Source of the DNA: Nymphaea colorata
Lineage: Eukaryota > Streptophyta > Magnoliopsida > Nymphaeales > Nymphaeaceae
DNA: 60,000 nucleotides
Direction: 5' to 3'
NCBI RefSeq assembly: GCF_008831285.2
Contig: NC_045140.1
Span: forward strand, 5,189,528-5,249,527
The notes under the pieces were generated by a model that worked only from the letters and a program-made list of their open reading frames with translations, was not told the DNA's origin and ran no database searches. Within the stretch, counting starts at the first letter, position 1, and each line of letters opens with the position of its first letter. This document shows positions 1 through 11,711 of the stretch, in pieces. Made by a program: the position numbers and the translations under genes.

Positions 1-1589
1 GTACGACGACGTTGTGTTTGGATGTGTTTTGCTAATGCTGTATTAGTTGGTGGTCAAGAATATATTTTAAGTTCATTTATGGCATCTTTCCATGGTCAGC
101 CAATTATATAAACGGATGAGGGCAAGTGAATGATTAGAAACCAGTGTCAGAGACAGTCTTTTACAGTTAATCTAAGAATGTTATCGCTTAGTAGTGTACA
201 TCTTCCCAATCAATTTTGTTATTTATATGAGGTTAAGGACCTAAGGTACTTGAGTAGAAAAGAGCATCCTCATTAGCCTATTGTGTTGAAACCTGGCATG
301 TCAGATGAAGCCTGGAAACTGGATGCGACTTATTGTTGTGGTTGGTTCCGAGTATGTTGGAGAATGCTTTCAATGTGCGAATTCTGACGAGTTAGTTACT
401 TCTTACATAGAAGCTCTCAAGGTAATTTATTGTTGTAAATTGCACAAGCTGTTGGGAGTTGAGAGTCTTGAGACAGTTCAATCACCTACAAAATTAGTAT
501 TGAGATGCACTAGTGGATAATGCTCACCTACAAAATTAGTATTGAGATGCACTAGTGGATAATGCATACAGTGTTGCCACATTAGTGGGAAGGTTTTAGG
601 ATTTTTGATGTATAATGGTTTAAACTCCATTCCCTTGCTTTTATTGCATTATTTCATATTTAAGCAATCTTCAAGTGGCCTAGTGGCTGGCACTTCAAGT
701 CTTCTAATTAGTGTTGGGCTTCTTGGTCCGTCTGGTAGATATTTTCTCCCATATATCCAAAATGAAATTGCCCTTTTTGCTTCTCTTAAATAACCTTGAT
801 ACTTGAGATGTGATGTTATCCAGCATATTGGCACATAACATTTTCTATTGCTGTTTGTTTTTTGTTTAAGGAGCCAACATGGTGACTCTGGTAGTTAAAC
901 AGAAATCTGAAGAAATGTAGAGAAAAGATAATCTCCACTAAGTTAGTACTAAAATACTGATTATATATATTGTGGAAAGTAGAAAGAGAAAACAGAAAAG
1001 AGAATCCCCTCTGATGGTCTGACATTGATTGAAACTCGGTCTGGGTCATCAAGTTGACCCGTTAAGTCATGAGTCGTAAATGGACGAGTCGAGTCCCGAG
1101 TCACTGAGTTTTAAAACATTGCGCGATATGTGTTTGTATATGTATATATGTACAATAACAGAAAAACATGTGTTTATACATAATGGTATTTTGTCTTTAT
1201 TACGTTTGGCATTTTAATGTTGTGTTTCCATTCTTTTTGTTTTCTTTTGTTTTAGTTGACCAACTTTGAGTGATTCAAACCAACTAGTACGACTAGGTTT
1301 TAGGGACTTGGCTAACTTTTGTGTGATATCATATTCTGAAGGTGAGATTTGGAGACATTTGTCTGCAGGATTAGACTAAAGTTATTGCTCCTTTAAAAGC
1401 TAGGAAATCAATTATGTCTCAGTTTATTCCCTCCTCTTTATGACGCTTCTACAGTGCGCATTTCTTTTTGGGCTGTAGAAGTTGATTTAGAAATTAGAAT
1501 TCCAGATTTGTTACACACGGTGGAAGTATTAGTCAATTGTGTGTTGTTTTTAAATGTAGTCTGAAATTTTGCAAGTTTTATTTTTTCAG
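1..1589. other. Non-coding DNA upstream of the FHA/AAA ATPase fragment
   Basis: No convincing exon is visible here. The next exon downstream encodes the middle of an FHA domain, so earlier exons of that gene should lie to the left, but I could not recognise their conserved protein sequence in this stretch. Around 1040-1120 lies a GAGTC/ACTCG-rich segment of a kind common in dispersed plant repeats. The remainder is AT-rich and looks like intron or decayed intergenic DNA. Confidence 0.5.
482..565 (+). repeat. 42-bp perfect tandem duplication
   Basis: Positions 482-523 are repeated without change at 524-565. It is one of many short head-to-tail duplications in this window. Confidence 0.95.
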
Positions 1590-4500
1590 AATCCTCATTT
1601 GCTCATGTATGGTCCTGTTTTCACGGTTGGTCAAAGTCGTAGCTGCAACTTGTACTTGAAGGATTCATTTGTGAGTTCAGTTCTTTGTCGACTGAAGTTT
1701 GTACAGGTAATCTTAATAATCTTAAAATTTATCTTAAACTTATTTGTGACATTATTTGCAAGATAGCATATATTTATCTTGTTTTCTGCAAATACTATCT
1801 TAAACTTGTGACTGGCATGTGCTCTCTGGAATCATTATTGGTGATGGGAACAGCGGGAGGAAGGATACACCAGTATATTGGAAAATGCAGGAGCTAAAGG
1901 ATCCATTGAAGTCAACGGAAAGCCTGTCAAAAAGAACTCAGATGTCATCCTTTGGGCTGGGGATGAGCTGGTGTTTAGTTCATCTGGCAACCATTCTTAT
2001 GTATCCTTTACTTGCTACTGGAACACACTGTTGCTTACTAAACTTAAGATTTGGTTCTATGGGACTTCATGGTGCTCTCTGCCTCTCTCTATCATTAACT
2101 TGGTACTGGACATGTGTCTCTGTCTAACAAACTAGTCATAGTAGCAGAACATTTTGCATATCTTATCAAAATTTTATTTTGTTTTTCTTTTCGCCACACA
2201 TCTGTTTATTGATAGAAATACATGTGTATGCAGTATGCACAAAATAGTCTGATCTTTGGGTTATAATTTTATGTAGTTAGCTCTGAAGTAGCTGAATTCT
2301 AAGGTTCTTTCTTCTAGGCCGCTGCATTATATGATATGGAGGCGTATTGTACGATACATATCATATAGGTTGGCAACTTGGCTGAATATATATCATACAC
2401 ATTTTTCATATGTGTCGTATATGTTTTGACCATATCTTGCCTTGTCTTATGATACGGTGCAATTTTTAAAAAAGGGGCACGATGCACCTTTTGATTGATT
2501 TTTTTTTTTAAAACTGCATCTTCTCCATTTCTGACACATTTGAGAGCTTTGGGAGAGAGTTTTGCTGGTTTTGGAGAGAAATTGCCAAATAAATCATCAA
2601 TTTGAGGGAGAAAGTGTGATTTTAGAGGAAGATTTGCTCATGGGAAACCCGTTCATGTTTGGAAAAAGAAGTCTTTTGTGTTTTTTCTTATATAAAAGAT
2701 ATAGGATCTCTCAATTTCAAGGTTTATATATATTTCTATTGTTTTCTAAAGTTTACCATAAGTTTCTGTTTGTTTTATGAGATATTTTTTTTAATCTTTC
2801 AATGTGTTGTTACCATATTGTGGCTTATGAATGATGAATCGTGTATGTTCATTTATGTGTGTGATGAGTGTTTTATATAGAACAAATATTCATGATTTTC
2901 TGAAATTTTTTCTGGTTTTTTTTTGGTGAGTTAAAAAATAATTTATGATACACTATGGTATGTTATGACTTATGATATGGTGTATAGGTTATCTTGACCG
3001 ATATGCGTTACAATAAGCCTTTACAACATTGCTTTTAGGCATTCTTTGCATCCTTGCTTCATGGTATTCCTTAAAATGCGTCTAGATTTTCCAGCAGCTT
3101 ACAGTTGAGAGTCCTACTGCTGCATCTTCTGTCGGTATTGCAGAGGCTCACAGTGCCCCTTTAAAATGAGGTTCAAGTTGAAGCAAGATCTCGTGATCCA
3201 TCTGCTTGCTGTGGCAGGGGCATCAATATTGGCGTCTCTATCAAACCTTGGGAATGATCTGTCACTTCTTCCTCCACCTTCCCAAAGCAATGAGGATGCC
3301 CAACAAGCAATACGGAGACCAGCATTATCTACTGCCTTTGAAGTACCAGACGATTCTGTTCCCGTGCTTGATATCAATACCTGCACCAGGGTCCAGGAAA
3401 GACAGTGCTGATCAAAATTCTGGAACTGATGTGCCACTAGATGATAATGCACCCGCACCAGCTGAACAAACATCCAGAGTAGATCTTAATGTTGGCAACA
3501 TTGATCGTGGTATGAATGCAGATAATGGCAGATGGAATTTTAAGTCCATTTCACATAAAAAATTTATGCGTATGCTGAAGGATACAGCTGACATTGATCC
3601 AAGTGGGTCCTTTTTCAAACAATTACTTGAAGATAGAAAGGAGATGCTTAAGGATTCTGATTCATCAACACTTTTGCCAATGTCTGCTAAATGTCAAGCT
3701 TTTAAGGACAACATGCGCGAGGGAATTCTGGCACTCAAGTGTCATTTGATAACTTCCCTTATTATTTGAGGTATCATATTCTATCCATTCGGTTTCTGCA
3801 AAAATTCCTTTGTTTTTTGTGACTTTAGACTAGCTTTTGTCTCATGATGTGAGATGTGTCCATGTCTTGTTTTGTTACATATTATAATTGGTTTATTCTT
3901 TTGAGATTTCGTATATCAAAATGTGAGATGAGAATCTGTTATGTCTAAGTCACCATATGCCAAGCTAATCTCTCTATTATATAGTCTCTAGAATTACATG
4001 CATACAATGTTATTGCTTATATATAATCGAAGTAGAATAGGGACAAGAAAAAGAACATTTCTCTCATGGATCCAACATTGTAAAAAGCATGGCAGAATCA
4101 ATCTCCAGTATCCTTCCCCAAATTGGGCATCTGGTTGCACCTTGGTATCTAGTATTTACATATCAACTTTACTTGAAGAGGGTACTAGGGAGTAAAGTTG
4201 TATGCGATTGTTTCTTTTGCATGATCAAAATGGACCTGGCATATTAGAGTGTGGTGCTTGAGATGAAGAGAAAAAGTTATGGTCGAATTGGTACTGTAGA
4301 GATAAAGCTAAGGAAACTGTACTATAAACTATAAGCTGAAGACAAAATATTAATGAAATTGTACAATTCTATACTAGACTTCGTATCTATCTGGATAGCA
4401 GCAATTGAACATTATCTTGCCCATGTTTCCGAGAAAGTAGCATCATATATTTTGCAAACATGTTTAGCGTTTCTTGTAGTTGCTTGTTATGATAAGCAGT

Positions 4501-5178
4501 AATATTATATGCTTATATGCATTGATTTATCAAAACTTTGAGCTACAGTTTGATAATCCTTGTTTTGTTTAGTGAAAACACAAAAAATGCGTTGATTTGT
4601 CCTATCTACATACATTTGAAGCGCAAGGAGTTTGCCAAGTTTACCACAGATCTTCCTACTGTTAGTGCAAGAATTTTGTTATCGGGTCCTTCAGGTACTC
4701 TTCTTGGAAATTTGTGGGTGTTAAGTGGAGGTTAGTTTTATGTACAAATGCTGTTACCATATGCTGTCATTTCTCTTTTAGGTTCAGACATATATCAAGA
4801 GACATTGGCAAAAGCACTTGCCAACTTTTTTGGTTCCAAATTGCTTATAGTAGATGCAAACTCATTACCGAATGTAAGTGCATGATTGTGTTTGCACATG
4901 TTTGTCTTGATTTTTTTTTTCAATTTATTTTTCCTTGTTTAATTTCTTTAGAACTTTATTTCGGTCAGAGGCTGTCGGCAAAGGATTCAGATGTTAACAA
5001 GGATGGTGTAAGAGTTGAGAAGTTATCCGGTTCTGTTAGACAGACATCGTTCTTCACATTCAGATGCTGTGCAGCAGAAGAAGCCAACTTCTAGTGTTGA
5101 AGCAGATATTGTTTGCTCTTCTGCCATTAACTCGAAATCCCCACCGAAACAGGAGGCTTCAACTGCATCATCCAAAAC
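1590..5178 (+). pseudogene. 5' fragment of an FHA-domain AAA-type ATPase gene, frameshifted and truncated
   Basis: Six exons with GT/AG introns are readable: about 1590-1706, 1854-2000, 3095-3770, 4573-4694, 4782-4873 and 4952-5178. The first two encode an FHA (phosphothreonine-binding) domain, with GPVFTVGQSRSCNLYLKD then a segment ending GDELVFSSSGNHSYV. Exon 3 has the family signatures GASILASLSNLGNDLSLLPP and QAFKDNMREGIL. Exon 4 reads HLKRKEFAKFTTDLP and ARILLSGPSG, and exon 5 SDIYQETLAKAL, typical of the large plant AAA ATPases related to spastin/katanin. Exon 6 ends KQEASTASSK, where the family continues towards its main AAA core. Damage: a stop and frame change near 3167, a 4-bp TGCT duplication at 3203-3210, further frame changes near 3400, 3730 and 5045, and loss of everything after 5178, including the Walker-type ATPase core. 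Residual splicing phases still match (AG|T at the exon 3/4 join gives Ser). The family assignment is strong by remembered homology; non-function is inferred from the lesions. Confidence 0.85.
2318..3040. repeat. Probable non-autonomous element inside an intron of the ATPase fragment
   Basis: The intron between exons 2 and 3 is swollen by an AT-rich block. It begins with GTATTGTACGATACATATC-like sequence near 2345 and ends with a GATATGG...GACCGATATGCG motif near 2975-3010. Paired GATAC/GTATC motifs at both ends resemble degenerate inverted termini of plant MITE-like elements. Exact ends and a target duplication could not be fixed by eye. Confidence 0.35.
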
Positions 5179-5182
5179 CTAG

Positions 5183-7150
5183 TCCAGCTCAGTTGGCTAG
5201 CCCCAACGACTCCTTTTGGAGCAATCGGACCTAGTCCAACTGCTAGTTCTCTTCTATCTTCTATTTTTTCTTTTTTTATTCCTTAGTTCTTCGTTGTGTA
5301 TGTACTGCTGTTGTTTTTGCCATTGTGAGGAAGTCATTTTCTACAGCTTTTGGTAGGACTCAATAATATTTTTCATTCTCTATTTTTTTGGTCACATGGC
5401 CTTGGTGCTTTTCATGGAGTTTCACTGTATATATGTGACTGTTGTCAGTCACATTTTCATGGTATTAGAGCTCTGGTTTGGGCTTTGATTTGCTGATTGT
5501 GAGTACAACCTTTTTGTTGGTTCATAAATACGGTGTTCACCAACTATTTAGTGAAATTACTGAAGCCTTGAGGAATGGTTGCTGCTGCCTTGCATGGAGA
5601 CTAATACCGTGCTGATTTTGCTGACTGCACACCTTTTGAAACCGTTGGTGACATGACATTTATGGGAACTCATTACCCATCAACTAACCTTTTGTCTGGA
5701 AGACCATACTTTGACTAGAGAGCTGATGAAGTTCGTTGCACTACCTAACAGGCCCATCTAGTTTGATAAATACTCCTCTCTTTAGATAGAGGAGAGTTCC
5801 CACTTCCGGCAACATACCATTTGATGTCAAGGACATTTTTTGAATGAGGACATTTTTAATTTTGATTAAAAAATTTTAAAAGTGTCTTCTCACACAAATG
5901 ATATGCCTTTATTTTATTCTTATTTCCTCTCTGAGTAAAAGGAAAATGTTTCAAATTTTTGTTGTCAATCACTAGAAGAGCAAGTCTAGAAAAATCCTAG
6001 ATATGAACGGTGAGGAAAAATTCTATGAAGCTGAGAAAGTCAAAACTAGGAAAGGTTATTGACTCTACCGATCAAGCGTCTACAAGGATTTAGCAGGAAA
6101 ATATCCTAAGAGAGAGACTATAATGCCATTTAAAATCTTGGCAGGTAGCAAAATGAGAGTTGAGAGATGGGCTCGGGGCTTGTGTAGTCGTTCCTCTGGG
6201 TCAGTAATCGAGAGTACTGGGTAGGCATAAAGGTGATTTATGTCTATGCTGCGAAGATGATGACTTATGAACTTTTGGCATATTGAAAACCCGCAAGGTG
6301 AAACGGGTTTGATACGTTACAAACCTACACATAACCACCAAAGTGGTGGAGCTCTGTAGTAGCCTCTGGGGTGGTGAGGTATTCCCTCAGAGGTGAAGGT
6401 CGGCCTAAAAAAAAAAAAAATCAAAAGCAAGAAAAAAAAGGCAAAAAGCTGTTACAAAAAAATAAAAAGAAAAAAAAGGGGCCTGCCAAGAGATGAATAG
6501 CATGAATGCTGAAGTCATAGGAATTAAATGTGACAATCTTTTGTGGATGTCCAATTATTAGGTCAATATCTGCTCATATTTTTTGATTTCTAAGACGTCG
6601 AGGATGATTCCTTTACGTTCATATTTTGGAACTTTAAAGACACCCCTTCTAGAGATTCAACAACATTAATGCCAAATGATTCCTGATGCTTGTATGGTAT
6701 TGAGGATAAATGAAGGGCATATCATTTGCACAACACGAGCACTAAAGCCTATGATTTAAATTGATGATTTATAAGCTATTTCAAAGTAAAAAACTTGACA
6801 TCTCTTGTTATGTTTTCCGGCTTCTTAGGCGATCTCCCATCCCCTTTTTGTTCTTCAAGGATGTTGTCATTTTCATTACCAAACTGGTAGTCCGTTCACA
6901 TAATGGATGAAGCCTCTCAAACATATCCACTCATTTTCAAACGCAATACATTGTGATGATTTATATCTTTTTCATCTCCCGTCTCAAAATACGGGGACCA
7001 TTCCCTCCCTTTGAGACTTCTTTGAAGACTCCCAACCTCCACTATTGGTGATCATGCTTTATGGTTTCACACATCATGCATAGCATACTTAGCTTAAATC
7101 TTTATATTTTTTGATTGTTGTGGAGAATTTCGATTTACGATTATTGCTTT
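5183..7150 (+). repeat. Segment S1, copy 1: unclassified repeat with a tRNA-Met primer-site-like motif and A-rich tract
   Basis: S1 recurs at 8929-9497 (first part), 11712-13500, 13507-15317 and, in pieces, 28419-28840. It contains TGGTATTAGAGC at 5460-5471, one base from the usual plant LTR-retrotransposon primer-binding motif; the copies at 11988 and 13676 read TGGTATCAGAGC. A TTTTCA end directly before this motif would suit an LTR 3' end. Further on is a long A-rich run (about 6407-6480) and then low-complexity gene-like DNA. A short frame around YGVHQLF is shared by the copies but is too short and variable to call a gene. It may be a decayed LTR element or a chimera of an LTR end and transcribed sequence. 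Confidence 0.5.
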
Positions 7151-7204
7151 TATTGAAAAAGGACAAATACTTTCCTCTATTGCATGGAGTTTGATCTTGT
7201 TTTC

Positions 7205-8212
7205 TACTGTAAAATCAAGGTTGAGTGGGTTCTTCCTGATCATCATTACATTGGCTCCTTCCAATCATTACATAAATCTGCAGAAGCTTTTGATGATCGC
7301 GGAAGCTAATATATTCTGAATTTGGGATTGTGCATGTTTGCAGCTAAGGCACCACTTTTGGCTTACAACAGCTTCATTGAAGTCATTTTCTTGCTGAATG
7401 GTTGCAAGGCCCATGCTGCCCACAGTGAATTGCACGAGGTACAACGCCTTTCTCAGTTCGTTGAATGGTTTCTCTTTCTCAGTTCGTTGCTGCAGTTATT
7501 TGGGTTGTTAATGAACGTTTTTCCTTCTTAACACAGAGGAGGCAGCGATGACAAAACACAATTGCAAAGGGTGCATATCTATACATTATTACTTAAACAA
7601 ATGGCACCGGAGCAACTTTTAGCCACTTCTGCGAAGCTTTGTGCTGAGATCTTGGCTGCCGTTGCTGATGGTTTGCTTAATCTCAGGGAACCTGGGGCAC
7701 AGTCCGTTCTAAAGTGAACCTGGGGCACAGTCCGTTCTAAAGGTACTGGACAGAAAGGTCGTATACCACAATGTTGACTGCAAATATATTGATCATCTGA
7801 CTATTATTTGCACATGGGATCTGCGATTAGGCTTAAGGAGCAAAATCAGTCATGCAAAACGAAACCAACTAATCAACTGAACGTAATGTGGATGATCACA
7901 CTGATCAGTTGAGCATTAGTTGCACTTAGCCGCAGCTGTATCTGGGAGTGCTGGTGGACATTAGAGAAGTGGTGATGCTAGCAGGGTGGTATCTGCAGTG
8001 GCTGATATAGCTGCCAATTTGCTAATACCGTAATTAAGGATGTCAGCAATGGGGTGCCCACCCCACGCCTGGATTCGATGAGCATACCGAAGGTCAAGTC
8101 TGTCTCTAGAAGAAACTGTAGTGGGTTGGAGTCCTTGAGGAGAAGACAGACTTTTGATTCAGACAGTGAAGGCTCATCCACTCTCGCCACATTAAAGATC
8201 CTCGATGGTTAA
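7205..8212 (+). pseudogene. CAP-D3-like condensin II subunit, 3' fragment, copy D1
   Basis: The product family is the HEAT-repeat non-SMC subunit D3 of condensin II, which helps compact chromosomes. This copy begins in an intron and then has an exon at 7344-7438 (KAPLLAYNSFIEVIFLLNGC), an exon from about 7540 (QLQRVHIYTLLLKQMAPEQL, ATSAKLCAEILAAVADGLL), and a last part with ESLRRRQTFDSDSEGSS ending at TAA 8210-8212. Between the last two, the exon carrying VLACK is missing. A 27-bp stretch (7688-7714) that includes the end of an exon is duplicated at 7716-7742. Stop codons break the C-terminal part, and the 5' two-thirds of the gene is absent. Family assignment is confident from several separate conserved blocks; it cannot make a condensin subunit. 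Confidence 0.8.
7688..7742 (+). repeat. 28-bp-period tandem duplication at an exon end
   Basis: GAACCTGGGGCACAG... occurs at 7688 and again at 7716. It is absent from the equivalent place in copies D2, D3 and D8, so it arose after amplification of the array. Confidence 0.9.
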
Positions 8213-8928
8213 ATAACCCCACATAGAAATCGAGTGTCTCGTTAATGGAGGTACCCAGCTCGAAATCCTAGACTGCTAGATCCTCTCCTCCTCCTCATCA
8301 TCATCCTTGTTCTTGTTGTTTTGAAAATTTTATCGTTTCTGTTGATGGGGATTTTTTGGAATCGATTGAGTGGTGCTTCGAAGTAGACTTGTCTTAACAG
8401 ACTTTCATATGGGGATGGAGTTCGGTTTAGGGGTGTCATCGAATCTGAGCCGGAAACTTATGTATTGTGATTGGGTTTTTGAAAGTAATATTTTCCTGGT
8501 TTTGGTGTTGGTGAAGATGGATTTTTTCTTGTTTTCTATGTGGGGTTACAGTGTGAATTGACTGACCAGGAGGGGTTTTATTTTTTGTCTGTCTTTGTTA
8601 GATGGTGAGCGTTCTGTTCATTAATCTTTTTCTCTTTCTCTGTCTGTCTGTCTTCTGTTCTGTTCTTGCCAATAGATACTTATTTTCCTTTATGGCATTT
8701 GTGTTCGTTTTGTTGCCGTTCGTACTTCAGAATTGTTTTTTGTTTCTTTTGATATTTTCGTTGTTTGATCGAATTTAGTCCTTGATGATACTTTGGGAGT
8801 TATTTTTGGATGTTATTCATGAATCATCTATAATCACCAATGTTTTATGAATATGTATTTAGTGTATAGGGATAGTATGTATTTTTATATTCTTTTTTTA
8901 CTTTAATTTTTGTATTTTTCCAGCTCAG
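8213..8928 (+). repeat. Segment S3, copy 1: leader-like DNA with intron character
   Basis: It follows the condensin stop codon and ends at a TTTTTCCAG acceptor-like site just before S1 of the next unit. It has CTCCTCCTCATCATC-type leader sequence and then long T-rich intron-like DNA. Other copies are 11037-11711 and 27695-28418; copy 2 lacks about 32 bp near 11507. It could be the 5' untranslated exon and first intron of another gene captured together with S2, but no coding exon follows. Confidence 0.5.
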
Positions 8929-11711
8929 TTGGCTAGCCCCAACGACTCCTTTTGGAGCAATCGGACCTAGTCCAACTGCTAGTTCTCTTTTATCTTCTAT
9001 TTTTTCTTTTTTTATTCCTTAGTTCTTCGTTGTGTATGTACTGCTGTTGTTTTTGCCATTGTGAGGAAGTCGTTTTCTACAGCTTTTGGTAGGACTCAAT
9101 AATATTTTTCATTCTCTATTTTTTTGGTCACATGGCCTTGGTGCTTTTCGTGGAGTTTCACTGTATATATGTGACTGTTATCAGTCACATTTTCATGGTA
9201 TCGGAGCTCTGGTTTGGGCTTTGATTTGCTGATTGTGAGTACAACCTTTTTGTTGGTTCATAAATACGGTGTTCACCAACTATTTAGTGAAATTACTGAA
9301 GCCTTGAGGAATGGTTGCTGCTGCCTTGCATGGAGACTAATACCGTGCTGATTTTGCTGACTGCACACCTTTTGAAGCCAGTTGGTGACATGACATTTAT
9401 GGGAACTCATTACCCATCAACCAACCTTTTGTCTAGAAGACCATACTTTGACTAGAGAGCTGATGAAGTTCGTTGCTCTACCTAACAGGTCCATCTAGTT
9501 TCGTCAAGAAACAGGCATGTAAGGAATAACTTAGTAGGTATGCAAAGATGTCTCAATTTCTTTTGTTGATAGTGTCTTCTAAGACAAGAGGCTCTCTTAA
9601 GTCCTGACCCTGTCTTTGTTGCTTTAAAATGCTAAAATCCTTTTCTGCTGACGTGGTTGACAACGCCATGCAGAGGGATTATGTTAAATGGAGAGGTGCC
9701 CTCTTTCACCGATTTCTTCTCGCTGTGGTTGATGAGTCAGAGAAGATCCGAACACTAGCTGATTTCCTCTTCAGCAGCTTCCTAAAGAGTGGGTTCTTCC
9801 TGTTCGTCATTACATTGGCTCCTTCCAATCATTACATAAATCTGCAGAAGCTTTTGATGATCGTGGAAGCTAATATATTCTGAATTTGGGATTGTGCATG
9901 TTTGCAGCTAAGGAACCACTTTTGGCTTACAGCTTCGTTGAAGTCATTTTCTTGCTGAATGGTTGCAAGGCCCATGCTGCCCACAGTGAATTGCACGAGG
10001 TACAATGCCTTTCTCAGTTCGTTGAATGGTTTCTCTTTCTCAGTTCGTTGCTGCAGTTATTTGGGTTGTTAATGAACGTTTTTCCTTCTTACACAGAGGA
10101 GGCAGCGATGACAAAACACAATTGCAAAGGGTGCATATCTATACATTATTACTTAAACAAATGGCACCGGAGCAACTTTTAGCCACTTCTGCGAAGCTTT
10201 GTGCTGAGATCTTGGCTGCCATTGCTGATGGTCTGCTTAATCTCAGGGCACAGTCCGTTCTAAAGGTACTGGACAGAAAGGTCGTATACTACAATGTTGA
10301 CTGCAAATATATTGATCATCTGACTATTATTTGCGCATGGGAGGAGCACTTCCAAAAAAATTGGTTATTCACTTCCAATCTGGTGTGTGTTAGTTTTTTC
10401 AGTTTTAATCGAGCACCTAAAATCTATGAATGTGTGCCTGAAGGTGCTAAAATACTTCAATATCGTCTACAGCTTGCTAAATCTTTTCCTTGCCAGGATG
10501 CTCTACAAGTACTAGCATGCAAAGGAATGAGGATTCAACCCATCGAGGTTCAGGAGCAGCGGCTGATACAACTGAGATGGACGAAGAACCAGGGAACAAC
10601 AATGGAACATTTGTAGCAGCTAGGTCGGGTAATCAGTCAGGTAGCACAGAAGAACCTGGTCATTTCAAAATGGTGAAGAAGCCACGGCTAAGTCGGCAGT
10701 TTCAGGGGTAACGTGCAGTGGTCCAAGATCACTCACTCGCCAATATGCTGCAGCTGCAGCTGTATCTGGGAGTGCTGGTGGACATTTGAGAAGTGGTGAT
10801 GCTAGCAGGGTGGTATCTGCAGTGGCTGATATAGCTGCCAATTTGCTAATACCGTAATTAAGGATGTCATCCATGGGTTGCCCACCCCACGCCTGGATTC
10901 GATGAGCATACCGAAGGTCAAGTCTGTCTCTAGAAGAAACTGTAGTGGGTTGGAGTCCTCGAGGAGAAGACAGACTTTTGATTCAGACAGTGAAGGCTCA
11001 TCCACTCTCGCCACATTAAAGATCCTCGATGGTTAAATAACCCCACATAGAAATCGAGTGTCTCGTTAATGGAGGTACCCAGCTCGGAATCCTAGACTGC
11101 TAGATCCTCTCCTCCTCCTCATCATCATCCTTGTTCTTGTTGTTTTGAAAATTTTATCGTTTCTGTTGATGGGGATTTTTTGGAATCGATTGAGTGGTGC
11201 TTCGAAGTAGACTTGTCTTAACAGACTTTCTTATGGGGATGGAGTTCGGTTTAGGGGTGTCATCGAATCTGAGCCGGAAACTTATGTATTGTGATTGGGT
11301 TTTTGAAAGTAATATTTTCCTGGTTTTGATGTTGGTGAAGATGGATTTTTTCTTGTTTTCTATGTGGGGTTACAGTGTGAATTGACTGACCAGGAGGGGT
11401 TTTATTTTTCGTCTGTCTTTGTTAGATGGTGAGCGTTCTCTTCATTAATCTTTTTCTCTTTCTCTGTCTGTCTGTCTTCTGTTCTGTTCTTGCCAATAGA
11501 TACTTAGCCGTTCGTACTTCAGAATTGTTTTTTGTTTCTTTTGATATTTTCGTTGTTTGATCGAATTTAGTCCTTGATGATACTTTGGGAGTTATTTTTG
11601 GATGTTATTCATGAATCATCTATAATCACCAATGTTTTATGAATATGTATTTAGTGTATAGGGATAGTATGTATTTTTATATTCTTTTTTTACTTTAATT
11701 TTTGTATTTTT
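8929..11711 (+). repeat. Large tandem unit 2
   Basis: S1 is cut short at about 9497 and joined to condensin-upstream sequence (GTCAAGAAACAGGCATGTAAG). The condensin fragment (9626-11036) and S3 follow. The primer-site-like motif is TGGTATCGGAGC at 9196-9207. Confidence 0.8.
9626..11036 (+). pseudogene. CAP-D3-like condensin II subunit, 3' fragment, copy D2 (longest)
   Basis: Exons can be followed through most of the fragment. About 9674-9788 reads RDYVKWRGALFHRFLL and VDESEKIRTLADFLFSSFL. About 9908-9999 reads AYSFVEVIFLLNGC and HAAHSELHE. From about 10100 comes KQMAPEQLLATSAKLCAEIL, and from 10497 DALQVLACKGMRIQ. The rest runs through a Ser/Gly/Ala-rich region to ESLRRRQTFDSDS and TAA 11034-11036. 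Damage visible: codons of NNS lost in exon B (AYSF instead of AYNSF), a one-base loss after MRIQ that moves THRGSGAAADTTEMDEEPGN into another frame, and stops at 10710 and 10856. The introns end in normal GT/AG sites, so this is a DNA-level copy, not a processed one. HEAT-type condensin II subunit identity is by remembered family motifs. Confidence 0.85.

Larger units (their letters stand above)
5183..8928 (+). repeat. Large tandem unit 1 (S1 + CAP-D3 3' fragment + S3)
   Basis: This is the most complete unit of the array. S1 runs 5183 to about 7150, the condensin gene fragment S2 about 7205-8212, and S3 8213-8928. Unit 2 starts at 8929 with the same AGCTCAGTTGGCTAGCCCC sequence that starts unit 1, directly after the ATPase fragment. 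This shared start places the left border of the array at about 5183. Confidence 0.85.

Noticed and set aside
305-520. 71-codon open frame MKPGNWMRLIVVVG as a first exon of the ATPase gene
   Set aside because: It does not match the family sequence expected before the FHA domain, and its end lies within the 42-bp duplication.
482-565. Tandem repeats as a possible CRISPR or minisatellite
   Set aside because: Only two copies, no spacers, and a plant context.
6250-6320. Possible C/D-type snoRNA (GATGATGA box) in S1
   Set aside because: No matching CTGA D box or terminal stem at a suitable distance.
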